Assembly: GCA_017510875.1 (NCBI GenBank)
Contig: JAFWLX010000289.1
Span: 1 to 7,621, forward strand
Origin: Atopobiaceae bacterium
GTDB taxonomy: Bacteria; Actinomycetota; Coriobacteriia; Coriobacteriales; Atopobiaceae
Length of the DNA stretch: 7,621 nt
Reading direction: 5' to 3'
Below, in pieces: positions 1 to 5,753 of the stretch (position 1 is its first letter; each line of letters begins with the position of its first letter). Under the pieces are notes generated by a model, which ran no database searches, had not been told where the DNA came from, and saw only the letters and a program-made list of their open reading frames with translations. Position numbers and translations under genes: made by a program.

Positions 1-576
1 CGCGCTCATCGGGCGTGAGGTCCATCGCGCCGATAGCGGCGCGTATCTCGGCCGTGGCACCTGCAGGCAGGATGCCCAGCGGAGCGTCGGTGCCAAAGAG
101 CACATGATTGGCCCCGTAGGTGGCAACGGCCAGCTCGAGTGCCGGCGTGTTGCCCAGGATGGCGGTGTCGACGTAGAACTTGCGCATGTCGGCCACCTGC
201 GCGGGCGGAAGGATGCGCTCCACGCGGCCCCAGAAGAAGGGCACCATGGCGCCGGCGTGGTGGCAGATCACCTTGAGAGTGGGGAACTCTTGGAAGAGCC
301 CGGCCTGCACCATCTGCAGCATCGCCTGCGTCAGCTCGTACTCCCAGGAGAAGACGATGTTGTTGTCGGGCTTGCGCAGGTCAAAGACGGGGTGCAGCCA
401 GGCGGGCACGTCCGCCTCGGCAAGCGCGGCAAACAGGGGCCGGAACTGCTCGTCGGCAATGGTAAGGCCCGTGTGCCGTGGCACACGGAGATAGGGCGAA
501 AGCCGACGCGGGCCTCGCACCCCAGCTCGTCTACCAGCGCGTTTGCCGATGGGGCCCGCCGCCCGCGCAGAAATCC
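1..576 (-). pseudogene. Amidohydrolase (metal-dependent TIM-barrel hydrolase) remnant, frameshifted, 5'-truncated, 3' end off the window
   Basis: Read on the minus strand from about 475 down to 1, one open frame gives a typical C-terminal part of an amidohydrolase-2 (ACMSD/decarboxylase-like) protein. It contains WLHPVFD, then VICHHAGAMVPFFWGRVER, then an FYVDTA..GN segment and FGTDAPLG near the left edge; the histidines and the GTD aspartate match metal-site positions of that family. Upstream, the family-like peptide LVDELGCEARVGFRPIS (540-487) lies in a different frame. The two join only if two bases are removed (or one added) near 471-475. The N-terminal third with the HxH metal motif is absent, because the oppositely oriented phosphatase starts at 662. 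No start codon with a ribosome binding site is visible for either frame. I infer a dead gene fragment; a sequencing error could explain the frameshift but not the missing N-terminus. The 5' limit given is approximate. Confidence 0.6.
471..486. repeat. 16-bp palindromic element, copy 1
   Basis: GTGTGCCGTGGCACAC has 7-bp arms around a 2-base centre. It differs at one position from the element at 577-592. It lies exactly where the amidohydrolase remnant changes frame, so it may be the scar of an insertion or a duplicated operator. It resembles CRP-type sites (TGTG...CACA) but with a 6-base rather than 8-base interval, so I do not assign it to CRP. Confidence 0.6.
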
Positions 577-592
577 GTGTGCCATGGCACAC
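577..592. promoter_or_regulatory. 16-bp perfect palindrome, copy 2; possible operator of the HAD phosphatase gene
   Basis: GTGTGCCATGGCACAC is a perfect 16-bp palindrome, 70 bp upstream of the phosphatase start codon and 106 bp from its near-identical partner at 471-486. A perfect palindrome at this distance upstream of a gene is a good candidate for a dimeric regulator site. No convincing -35/-10 pair was found between it and the gene. Confidence 0.5.
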
Positions 593-661
593 GATGATTG
601 CATGATGGCTGTATGAGAACGGCTCTTTGAGGCACAACCGGCAGGCAAAACGGAGGACAGC

Positions 662-1801
662 ATGAAGAAGCACGTCGTAATCGCTGTGGTAGCAGTCGCT
701 CTTTTGATGGTGCTTGGCGCCCTGACGGTGTACCAGAACAACGCGCGACAGGCCGCGCATTCTACGGAGACGGGAGCGGCGATCACCGCCGTAGATCCGG
801 ACGAGCAGAAAGCGACCCTCGAGTACTGGAACGAGTCCTCCCCCGCCATGCAGTCCATCATGGAGTTCGTCGAGGCGTCCACCGACGAGAACTCGGTCGG
901 CTTCATCCCTAAGAGCGACCGCATCGCCGTGTTTGACATGGATGGCACGCTCTTTGGCGAGCGCTTCCCCACCTACTTCAACGACTGGCTCTTCATCCAA
1001 CGGGCCCTATACGACGACAGTTACGAGGCCCCCGAGCATCTGAAGGCCTTTGCCCAAGCGTGGGAGGCCAAGGTGCTTGACGGGGTGCCCATCGAGGACT
1101 TTGACGCGAAGGAGCGCGAGCTGGGACCGCAGCTCTACGAGGGCCTGACGCCCGACGAATACGCAGAGGTCGTCCGCAAGTTCAAGGCGATGGACGTCTG
1201 GGGCTTTGATGGCATGACCTACGGCGAGGCCTACTTCCAGCCGATGGTGTCCCTCGTACGCTACCTCCACGACAACGGCTACGTCATCTACATCGTGAGC
1301 GCCACCTACCGCGACGCGGTGCGCATCATGTGCGAAGGCGTCCTTGACGAGTGGATCCCCGCCGACCACGTCATTGGCACTGACCTGCTCTACGTGGCCT
1401 CTGGCGACGAGAGCAAGGACAGCATGTTCTACGAGCTGCAGCCCACCGACGAGCTGGAGATTGCCGGCAGGCTCTTCATCAAGAACCAGAAGACCAACAA
1501 GGCCACCGTCATCCAGCGCGAGATTGGCAAGGTGCCCGTGCTGGCGTTTGGCAACTCTACCGGCGACTTCTCCATGGCAACCTACACCCTCCAGAACGAG
1601 CGCTACGGGAGCAGGGCGTACATGCTGCTGTGCGACGACACCGAGCGCGACTACGGCGACCCCAAGGCCGCGGCCGCCTTCAAGGAGAAGTGTGATGCCA
1701 ACGGGTTCTACACCATCTCCGAGAAGGACGAGTTCGCGACGCTGTACCCGGAGGGCGTCGTGATGGCGAAGGAGGAAGAGGAGCTGGCAGCGGCGGCCTA
1801 G
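662..1801 (+). CDS. HAD-superfamily phosphatase with N-terminal membrane anchor
   Basis: This is a 379-residue protein. Residues 1-24 are Lys-Lys followed by an uncleaved-looking hydrophobic helix, so the enzyme is probably tethered to the outer face of the membrane. All HAD catalytic motifs are present: motif I FDMDGTL with nucleophile Asp92 and acid/base Asp94, motif II IVSATYRDAVR with Ser213, a motif III lysine in KNQKTNK (274-280), and motif IV GNSTGDFS (297-304). A helical cap lies between motifs I and II (about 100-195), as in phosphoserine phosphatase-like members. The start is supported by CGGAGGA four bases upstream of the ATG. It is monocistronic and convergent with the Fic gene. 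The substrate is unknown; small phosphomonoesters are likely from the family. The Glu/Ala-rich tail has no assigned function. Confidence 0.88.
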   Translation: MKKHVVIAVVAVALLMVLGALTVYQNNARQAAHSTETGAAITAVDPDEQKATLEYWNESSPAMQSIMEFVEASTDENSVGFIPKSDRIAVFDMDGTLFGERFPTYFNDWLFIQRALYDDSYEAPEHLKAFAQAWEAKVLDGVPIEDFDAKERELGPQLYEGLTPDEYAEVVRKFKAMDVWGFDGMTYGEAYFQPMVSLVRYLHDNGYVIYIVSATYRDAVRIMCEGVLDEWIPADHVIGTDLLYVASGDESKDSMFYELQPTDELEIAGRLFIKNQKTNKATVIQREIGKVPVLAFGNSTGDFSMATYTLQNERYGSRAYMLLCDDTERDYGDPKAAAAFKEKCDANGFYTISEKDEFATLYPEGVVMAKEEEELAAAA

Positions 1802-1815
1802 GGATACGAACGCTG

Positions 1816-1827
1816 GACAACGGGGAC
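1816..1827. repeat. 12-mer GACAACGGGGAC, copy 1
   Basis: GACAACGGGGAC directly precedes the 1828-1858 hairpin and recurs exactly at 3224-3235 in the same orientation. This suggests both sites derive from one dispersed repeat family. Confidence 0.45.
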
Positions 1828-1858
1828 GCATGCCAGGGGGACAGTCCCCCTGGCATGC
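1828..1858. terminator. Perfect 14-bp hairpin between convergent genes (REP-like; possible bidirectional terminator)
   Basis: GCATGCCAGGGGGA, a CAG loop and TCCCCCTGGCATGC form a perfect 14-bp stem with a 3-base loop. It lies 26 bp past the phosphatase stop and 6 bp before the Fic stop (on the other strand), where a shared terminator would be expected. There is no T-run on either side, so it is not a classical intrinsic terminator. The GGGGGACAGTCCCCC core resembles dispersed palindromic repeats (REP elements) seen in many GC-rich genomes. I favour a REP-like element that may also stop or stabilise both transcripts. Confidence 0.6.
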
Positions 1859-1864
1859 TTCGGG

Positions 1865-2611
1865 TTACACCTTTTCCCACGTACGAACAGTCTCTACTTT
1901 TAGGAAGTCGCGTAATGGGTCAAGGTTTCGCTCGGAGTCCCATGCCCCCATTGCTCCGTAGTAGGCCATGCGGTCTCCCTCAAAGACGATCACGGGTGGA
2001 TGGTTACCCAGAAGGAGCAGGTAGTTCATAAGTTCACGTCCCAACCGACCGTTGCCATCAGCGAAGGGATGGATGTTTTCTAGCACCGCATGGAAATAGG
2101 CCGCAACCGTAAGTGCGTTGTCACCATGTGCATCTCGCACCTCATCGAGCAGCACCAAGACCTCCGGGCGGACCTCCGCGGGAGTTGCCCCGACGTCTCC
2201 CGCTCCAACCACGTAATCTCCTAGCTTGTAGGTCCCCGGACGCTCCCCCACACGCCGCCTGCGCTCGTCGTAGGTGCCCCGCGTAAGCGTGCGATGGGTC
2301 TCAAGCAGCAAATCCTCATCCAAAGGGCGACGCTCTGCGAAGGCATCCAGCACAAACTCGTGACAGTCTTTGAGGTTTTGTATCTCGAAGAGCGTCCTCG
2401 GGTCACCAATAAAGCCACGGACTCGCCCGTCCTCGAATACGTCACGCGTGTCGTGGTAGGTAAGCTCCGGGTTTTCAATAGTTCCCGAATGATAGGCAAA
2501 GCGAATGCGGTACTCGTCTAGGACATCGGCAAGGTCCTCACGGGTTGCAATACCCATGCTCTGCCACCAAGAGACAACACCTTCGTAGGCGTTCTCGATG
2601 ATATCCCTCAC
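1865..2611 (-). CDS. Fic-domain protein (putative AMP-transferase) with N-terminal inhibitory motif
   Basis: This is a 248-residue protein. The Fic core motif HPFADGNGRLGR (181-192) matches HxFx(D/E)GNGRxxR with every catalytic residue intact, including His181, so transfer of AMP or another phosphate-containing group to a target protein hydroxyl is expected. Residues 42-47, SGTIEN, match the inhibitory helix motif (S/T)xxxE(G/N) N-terminal to the core, as in class II Fic proteins, where the Glu (here Glu46) blocks productive ATP binding. The probable flap hairpin is around RPGTYKLGDYVV (124-135). The GTG start at 2611 is preferred: GGAGGG lies 5 bases upstream, one base separates it from the upstream stop, and similarity begins here. 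A longer frame to 2716 would overlap the HTH gene. It is co-transcribed with the HTH gene and probably foreign, as its codon use is less GC-biased than that of its neighbours. Confidence 0.88.
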   Translation of the reverse strand: MRDIIENAYEGVVSWWQSMGIATREDLADVLDEYRIRFAYHSGTIENPELTYHDTRDVFEDGRVRGFIGDPRTLFEIQNLKDCHEFVLDAFAERRPLDEDLLLETHRTLTRGTYDERRRRVGERPGTYKLGDYVVGAGDVGATPAEVRPEVLVLLDEVRDAHGDNALTVAAYFHAVLENIHPFADGNGRLGRELMNYLLLLGNHPPVIVFEGDRMAYYGAMGAWDSERNLDPLRDFLKVETVRTWEKV

Positions 2612-2612
2612 G

Positions 2613-2942
2613 TTATCCCTCCAGATAGTCAGCAAGCGACGTTTTATGGCGTTCCTTGCGCATGAGCCGCTCCGAGATATTTGCAGCAAGCTGCTCGACA
2701 GCTTCTTGGGCATCACCCGATGGGCATTCTCTCTGCACCACCAGCGTTAGGCCGAGCTCGCCGAGCACCAACAAGGCCTTCCCAAGCTCTGCCGTAGGCT
2801 TGCCTCGCTCTAACTCGGAAATAAAGCGTTGCGAACAGCCACAGCGCTCGGCCAAAGCCCGTTGGGAGAATCCCCGCTCCTTTCGTATAGCCCGAACCGC
2901 TTGTCCAAAGCCACGCGCATCCGAAATGGCCGCAATTGCCAT
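2613..2942 (-). CDS. HipB/y4mF-like helix-turn-helix (XRE/Cro) regulator
   Basis: This is a 109-residue protein. An XRE-type HTH spans about residues 12-65: FGQAVRAIRKERGFSQ, then ALAERCGCSQRFISELERGK, with the recognition helix around SQRFISELE. The following GKALLVLGELGLTLVV segment is diagnostic of the y4mF/HipB-like family, normally paired with a HipA kinase. The C-terminal 40 residues are charged and helical and could contact a partner. The ATG at 2942 is chosen because AAGGAG lies 5 bases upstream; the in-frame GTG at 2948 overlaps that site. It is followed after one base by the Fic gene. It most likely autorepresses the operon through the twin sites at 2961-3006. Whether it also neutralises Fic is inference. 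Confidence 0.85.
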   Translation of the reverse strand: MAIAAISDARGFGQAVRAIRKERGFSQRALAERCGCSQRFISELERGKPTAELGKALLVLGELGLTLVVQRECPSGDAQEAVEQLAANISERLMRKERHKTSLADYLEG

Positions 2943-2960
2943 GGTCACTCCTTTGATTTG

Positions 2961-2973
2961 AGTACCGTACGTA
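2961..2973. promoter_or_regulatory. Operator half 1 of the HTH-Fic operon
   Basis: AGTACCGTACGTA is the exact reverse complement of 2994-3006. It lies between the -10 and the ribosome binding site of the HTH gene, a position expected to block the polymerase. Each 13-mer has an internal TAC(N5)GTA dyad, so each could bind one HTH dimer. Confidence 0.7.
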
Positions 2974-2974
2974 T

Positions 2975-2980
2975 ATCATA
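2975..2980 (-). promoter_or_regulatory. -10 box (TATGAT) of the HTH-Fic operon
   Basis: On the minus strand TATGAT lies between the two operator copies, 33 bases upstream of the HTH start codon. The position of the -35 falls inside the upstream operator and lacks a good TTGACA match, which would suit a promoter masked by its own repressor. Confidence 0.5.
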
Positions 2981-2993
2981 GTCCATTCTGATT

Positions 2994-3006
2994 TACGTAC
3001 GGTACT
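2994..3006. promoter_or_regulatory. Operator half 2 of the HTH-Fic operon
   Basis: TACGTACGGTACT is the perfect inverted copy of 2961-2973. The centres are 33 bp apart, about three helical turns, so two bound dimers would lie on the same DNA face and could cooperate. It covers the expected -35 region. Confidence 0.7.
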
Positions 3007-3274
3007 TATTCTCTTAGGCAGCCACACTATGCGTAAACCCGAGAAATGCCTTGCAAATGGATGTTCAACCCTCCTTAACTTGTAATCGTGCCAATAAAAA
3101 AGTGAGCAAGTACTGGCAAAACGCCGCTTAAATGAGGCAGTGGGAATTACAGCATCAGGAAGCACGATACGGGCGTAGCATCCTGTATGGGAGCGGTCCT
3201 CGAAACACGTGACAAAGGAAAGTGACAACGGGGACAGAGGGTGTTGCCAAGCTGTCAAATGAGAGGGGACTTCC
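3007..3274. other. AT-richer intergenic region between the HTH and metallo-hydrolase genes
   Basis: These 268 bp lie between divergent genes and are visibly lower in GC than the flanks. They hold a possible plus-strand promoter (TTGCAA at 3051-3056 and TTAACT at 3075-3080, 18-bp spacer), a direct GTGACAA repeat (3209-3215 and 3222-3228) and the 12-mer at 3224-3235. A minus-strand open frame crosses the region, but its peptide has no recognisable domain and runs antisense and out of frame over the HTH start, so I do not call it a gene. Confidence 0.4.
3224..3235. repeat. 12-mer GACAACGGGGAC, copy 2
   Basis: This is an exact copy of 1816-1827, here without the adjoining hairpin and followed by AGAGGG. 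It lies 40 bp upstream of the metallo-hydrolase start and may be a degraded member of the same REP-like family. Confidence 0.4.
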
Positions 3275-4132
3275 ATGCCTGCGCAGCTCACGGCTTTGGT
3301 CCTGATTGAGAATACAGCCGCAGACGGCTTGCTCTCTGAGCACGGCCTCTCGATCCGCCTCAGCTATCGCCAGCCAAATGGCCGCGCGCTGCGTCTGTTG
3401 CTGGACTTTGGCCAGACGGGCGCCTTTGCCCGAAACGCGAGCACGCTCGGGGTTGACCTCGCGCAAGTCGACATGGCCGTACTCTCGCACGCGCATTACG
3501 ACCACGCCGACGGCATGGATGCCTTCTTTGCTACCAACACGCAGGCTCCCCTCTATCTGAGCGAGGCGTGCGCCGAGGACTGCTGGTCGACCAAGGGCGG
3601 CACGGCTGAGGCTCACTACATCGGCATCCGTCCGGGAATGTTGGCAAGCTATCGCGGGCGGTTCGTGCCCGTCCCTACGGACCGCATGACCACCATCGCT
3701 GACGGCATACACCTCGTGCCCCACACCACACCTGGTCTCGCTAAGCTTGGCATGCGCGCTGGCATGCTGCGGCGCGCATGCGACGAATGGGTCGCAGACG
3801 ACTTCGCTCACGAGCTGACGCTCGTCCTCGAGCTGGATGGCGGGCGCCTCGCCGTCTTCAGCAGCTGCTCGCACGCAGGGCTCCCGACCATTATCGACGA
3901 GGTAGCGGAGGTGTTCCCCAGCTGGCATGTCGCAGCCTACGTGGGTGGGCTCCACCTCGTGCATGCCAACGACGAAGAGGTGCTGGCAGTGTCTGAAGCC
4001 GCGCACAGCGCAGGCGTCGATCGGCTGTACACCGGCCATTGCACCGGCTCCCACGCCTACGGGCTCCTCGCGGCAGAGCTTCCCGATTGTCTGACGCAGC
4101 TGCACCCAGGCCTGGCCCTACGCCTTGGGTAA
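3275..4132 (+). CDS. Metallo-beta-lactamase-fold hydrolase, COG1237 (dihydropterin-ribofuranosyl-aminobenzene phosphate synthase-like)
   Basis: This is a 285-residue protein with no signal peptide, so probably cytoplasmic. The metal motif SHAHYDHADG (71-80) supplies His72, His74, Asp76 and His77. Further ligands are likely at His200 in FSSCSHAG (196-202) and His255 in the YTGHCTG signature (252-258). The CSHxG and GHCTG motifs, together with GGLHL (224-228) and an aspartate pair followed by E-L-T-L at 175-183, place it in the COG1237 group, often labelled after the methanopterin enzyme although bacterial members have uncharacterised substrates. The start is supported by GAGAGGGG at 3261-3268, six bases before the ATG. 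It stands alone and is divergent from the HTH-Fic operon. The metal-binding fold is certain; the reaction is not. Confidence 0.88.
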   Translation: MPAQLTALVLIENTAADGLLSEHGLSIRLSYRQPNGRALRLLLDFGQTGAFARNASTLGVDLAQVDMAVLSHAHYDHADGMDAFFATNTQAPLYLSEACAEDCWSTKGGTAEAHYIGIRPGMLASYRGRFVPVPTDRMTTIADGIHLVPHTTPGLAKLGMRAGMLRRACDEWVADDFAHELTLVLELDGGRLAVFSSCSHAGLPTIIDEVAEVFPSWHVAAYVGGLHLVHANDEEVLAVSEAAHSAGVDRLYTGHCTGSHAYGLLAAELPDCLTQLHPGLALRLG

Positions 4133-4155
4133 TCGGGTGGAGAGAAGGCGATCGG

Positions 4156-4175
4156 CTTTGCTTTGCTTTGCTTTG
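4156..4175. repeat. CTTTG pentanucleotide tandem repeat (4 exact units)
   Basis: Four perfect CTTTG units are followed by a near-unit CCTTG (4176-4180). The tract lies 23 bp downstream of the metallo-hydrolase stop and outside any supported gene, so changes in copy number would not shift a coding frame here. Confidence 0.75.
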
Positions 4176-4196
4176 CCTTGTGTCGCCTTTGACACG

Positions 4197-4246
4197 AAAA
4201 ACGCGGCGGCGGCGAAGAGAGCCGACCCACATCGAAGCCGCCGCCG
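4197..4246 (-). terminator. Probable intrinsic terminator of the condensation-fold gene
   Basis: On the minus strand CGGCGGCGGC (4246-4237) pairs perfectly over 10 bp with GCCGCCGCCG (4213-4204) across a 23-base loop. The stem is followed within two bases by five T residues (4201-4197 region). It begins 50 bp beyond the stop of the minus-strand gene ending at 4296. The long loop is unusual for a terminator. A smaller GTGTC/GACAC hairpin (4180-4195) adjoins it. Confidence 0.5.
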
Positions 4247-4295
4247 AGCACATCTGCGAGTCTCTCCCGTACAGATAGACAGTTGTATCGTCAAA

Positions 4296-5585
4296 CTATG
4301 ATTTGAGGCCCAGGGTCTCGCGCAAGGCAACGTAGGCAGCATTCACGGATGCCTCTCCCGCAAGCGATGCCTTGATGCCCTGGGCGTGCAGTTGCTCGAG
4401 GAAGGCGTTGACATACACCTGCGTACTGCCGCCTTGGTTAAGCGTGACGGCAAAATGGTCGGGCAAGGCAACGGCCACGAGCACTGTGCTCCTGCCGTAG
4501 GAGGGCGCCACGACGAAGGCGTCTTCCACAAGCGGCAGGAAGGACTCGCTCGTGTAGCGCTGCGCATAAGAGCAGTTGAAGGTGAACTGCGGCTTTTCGC
4601 CCGTTCTTGCGACTACGACCTGCTCCATCTGCGCAAAGGGCATCTGTGGCATCATGGCCTGGTAGCCTGCCATGGCCTTCATCGCCAAGAGCTTTGCGGG
4701 TTCGCTGGAGCGCTCTAGGATGAACTGGTTTAAACGCTGTGCGAGCTCGGGCATGTCTATGCCCGCGTAATCGGCAATCTCTAGTATGAGCGGTGGCATG
4801 GCCGCGTTGCGGTGCGTGCCGGGAATGCTCAGGACACCACGCATGTCGGCTGGAACCGCAATGCGCATCAGCTTTGTGCTGCTGGGATGCACGGAAAGGA
4901 CCGCTGCTGCGTAGAGCGTGCACAGTGCTGCCGACGCCTTGATCTGCTCACGCTTTGCAAACGCCATGAGGTCAGCGGCATCCATGTGCATGAGGAAGTG
5001 CCTTTGGGCATCAGGGCCTGAGGGCGACAGCTCCTCCTCGATGAGAAAGTCGTCTGAAAGGCCACCTAGGCCATCGAGCTGGACCTCCGCAAGGCCGGCA
5101 CGGTCAAGGGCGTCATCGAGTATCTCAAAGGGGTCCGCGTCCATGTCTACCGCAGGCGTTGCCGCCTCATAGGGCACCCCCAGCACCTCGTGGGCATACC
5201 AGCACAATACCTCGTGCGAGAACATCGTCTCTCCCCTGCCGTCGGTAAGGCCGTGGAAGGCAGAGAAGTAGACGGCATTCCCGCGGTAGTACACGCCCAT
5301 GAGGTGCCCTTGCGCAGCCTCGCCACCAAGCTCGGGAAGCGTATCGCCCTCAAGCTCGCTTATTTGGAGGGTACGTACAAGCCCATCGTGATAGAAGAAC
5401 GCTCCGGCCTCCTCTTCCACCCCGTAGCACACCCAAGGCTGCGACTCCACGGCTTTGTCTACCGCACGCCGCAGAACATCGGGCCGTACGGGCTCCTTGA
5501 GCATGACGCAGAGGTAGTTGCCTTGGTATTGGCTGTCGCCGTAGAACATCATCTTGCCAGACTGAACTTGAGAGCCTCTTCTCAT
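4296..5585 (-). CDS. Stand-alone condensation/acyltransferase-fold protein (CoA-dependent acyltransferase superfamily)
   Basis: This is a 429-residue protein, the usual length of a two-lobed chloramphenicol-acetyltransferase-like acyltransferase. The active-site motif is FHGLTDG (110-116), matching HxxxDG with catalytic His111 and structural Asp115. The second lobe has VPADMRG (244-250), equivalent to the conserved P-x-D-x-R segment of condensation and alcohol-acetyltransferase-type enzymes. No carrier-protein or adenylation domain is fused, so it likely uses a diffusible acyl-CoA or a separate carrier protein; the acceptor is unknown. The ATG at 5585 follows GGGAAAGG at about 9 bases. An ATG at 5593 opens a 3-codon ORF whose TGA overlaps the real ATG. 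The next alternative, Met12/13, has no ribosome binding site. It is downstream of the flavin reductase in the same direction, with a 168-bp gap, so it is probably transcribed separately. Confidence 0.8.
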   Translation of the reverse strand: MRRGSQVQSGKMMFYGDSQYQGNYLCVMLKEPVRPDVLRRAVDKAVESQPWVCYGVEEEAGAFFYHDGLVRTLQISELEGDTLPELGGEAAQGHLMGVYYRGNAVYFSAFHGLTDGRGETMFSHEVLCWYAHEVLGVPYEAATPAVDMDADPFEILDDALDRAGLAEVQLDGLGGLSDDFLIEEELSPSGPDAQRHFLMHMDAADLMAFAKREQIKASAALCTLYAAAVLSVHPSSTKLMRIAVPADMRGVLSIPGTHRNAAMPPLILEIADYAGIDMPELAQRLNQFILERSSEPAKLLAMKAMAGYQAMMPQMPFAQMEQVVVARTGEKPQFTFNCSYAQRYTSESFLPLVEDAFVVAPSYGRSTVLVAVALPDHFAVTLNQGGSTQVYVNAFLEQLHAQGIKASLAGEASVNAAYVALRETLGLKS

Positions 5586-5594
5586 GACGTCATG
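5583..5594. promoter_or_regulatory. 12-bp palindrome with a 3-codon upstream ORF over the start of the acyltransferase gene
   Basis: CATGACGTCATG is a perfect palindrome that includes the start codon. On the minus strand it contains an overlapping M-T-S mini-ORF (5593-5582) in a different frame, whose TGA shares bases with the gene's ATG. This could allow translational coupling or start-site competition, or could be chance. Confidence 0.35.
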
Positions 5595-5641
5595 CCTTTC
5601 CCTTGTTACGTGAGCTTGTTTGGCCTTTACATGACCTACCT

Positions 5642-5660
5642 GTTACCACGTTACCTTACC
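5642..5660. repeat. GTTACC direct repeats upstream of the acyltransferase gene
   Basis: GTTACC occurs at 5642-5647 and 5650-5655, followed by TTACC at 5656-5660, about 60 bp before the acyltransferase start. Short direct repeats at this distance could be activator or repressor sites. No clear promoter was found beside them. Confidence 0.3.
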
Positions 5661-5753
5661 AGAGACTTTGAACGCACGACCGTATCGCTAGCCACCTTGC
5701 TCCTCTCAAATAAGGACCCCGCAAGCGCCACGTCCACGATGTCGCTCCTAAAG

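Noticed and set aside
577..592. CRP-binding site
   Set aside because: The TGTG and CACA arms are separated by 6 bases, not the 8 needed for the CRP consensus spacing, so only a generic palindromic operator is claimed.
1007..1831. Minus-strand 274-residue open frame antisense to the HAD phosphatase
   Set aside because: It is a low-complexity Val/Gly/Asp-rich shadow caused by GC-rich codons; the opposite strand has all HAD motifs and a ribosome binding site.
2612..2716. Longer 283-residue version of the Fic protein starting at 2716
   Set aside because: It would overlap the HTH gene by about 100 bases, the added residues do not look Fic-like, and the GTG at 2611 has a well-placed GGAGGG.
3051..3100. 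Leader peptide on the minus strand after AAGGAGGG (about 3077-3070)
   Set aside because: The TTG that follows is only one or two bases from the ribosome binding-like sequence, and the 12-codon frame shows no attenuator structure.
2713..3291. Minus-strand 192-residue open frame across the HTH promoter region
   Set aside because: It overlaps the HTH gene in another frame and covers its operators, no known domain is recognisable, and its composition changes along its length. Most likely a chance open frame.
3155..4105. Minus-strand 316-residue open frame antisense to the metallo-hydrolase
   Set aside because: Its peptide has no family motif, while the plus strand encodes complete metal-binding motifs.
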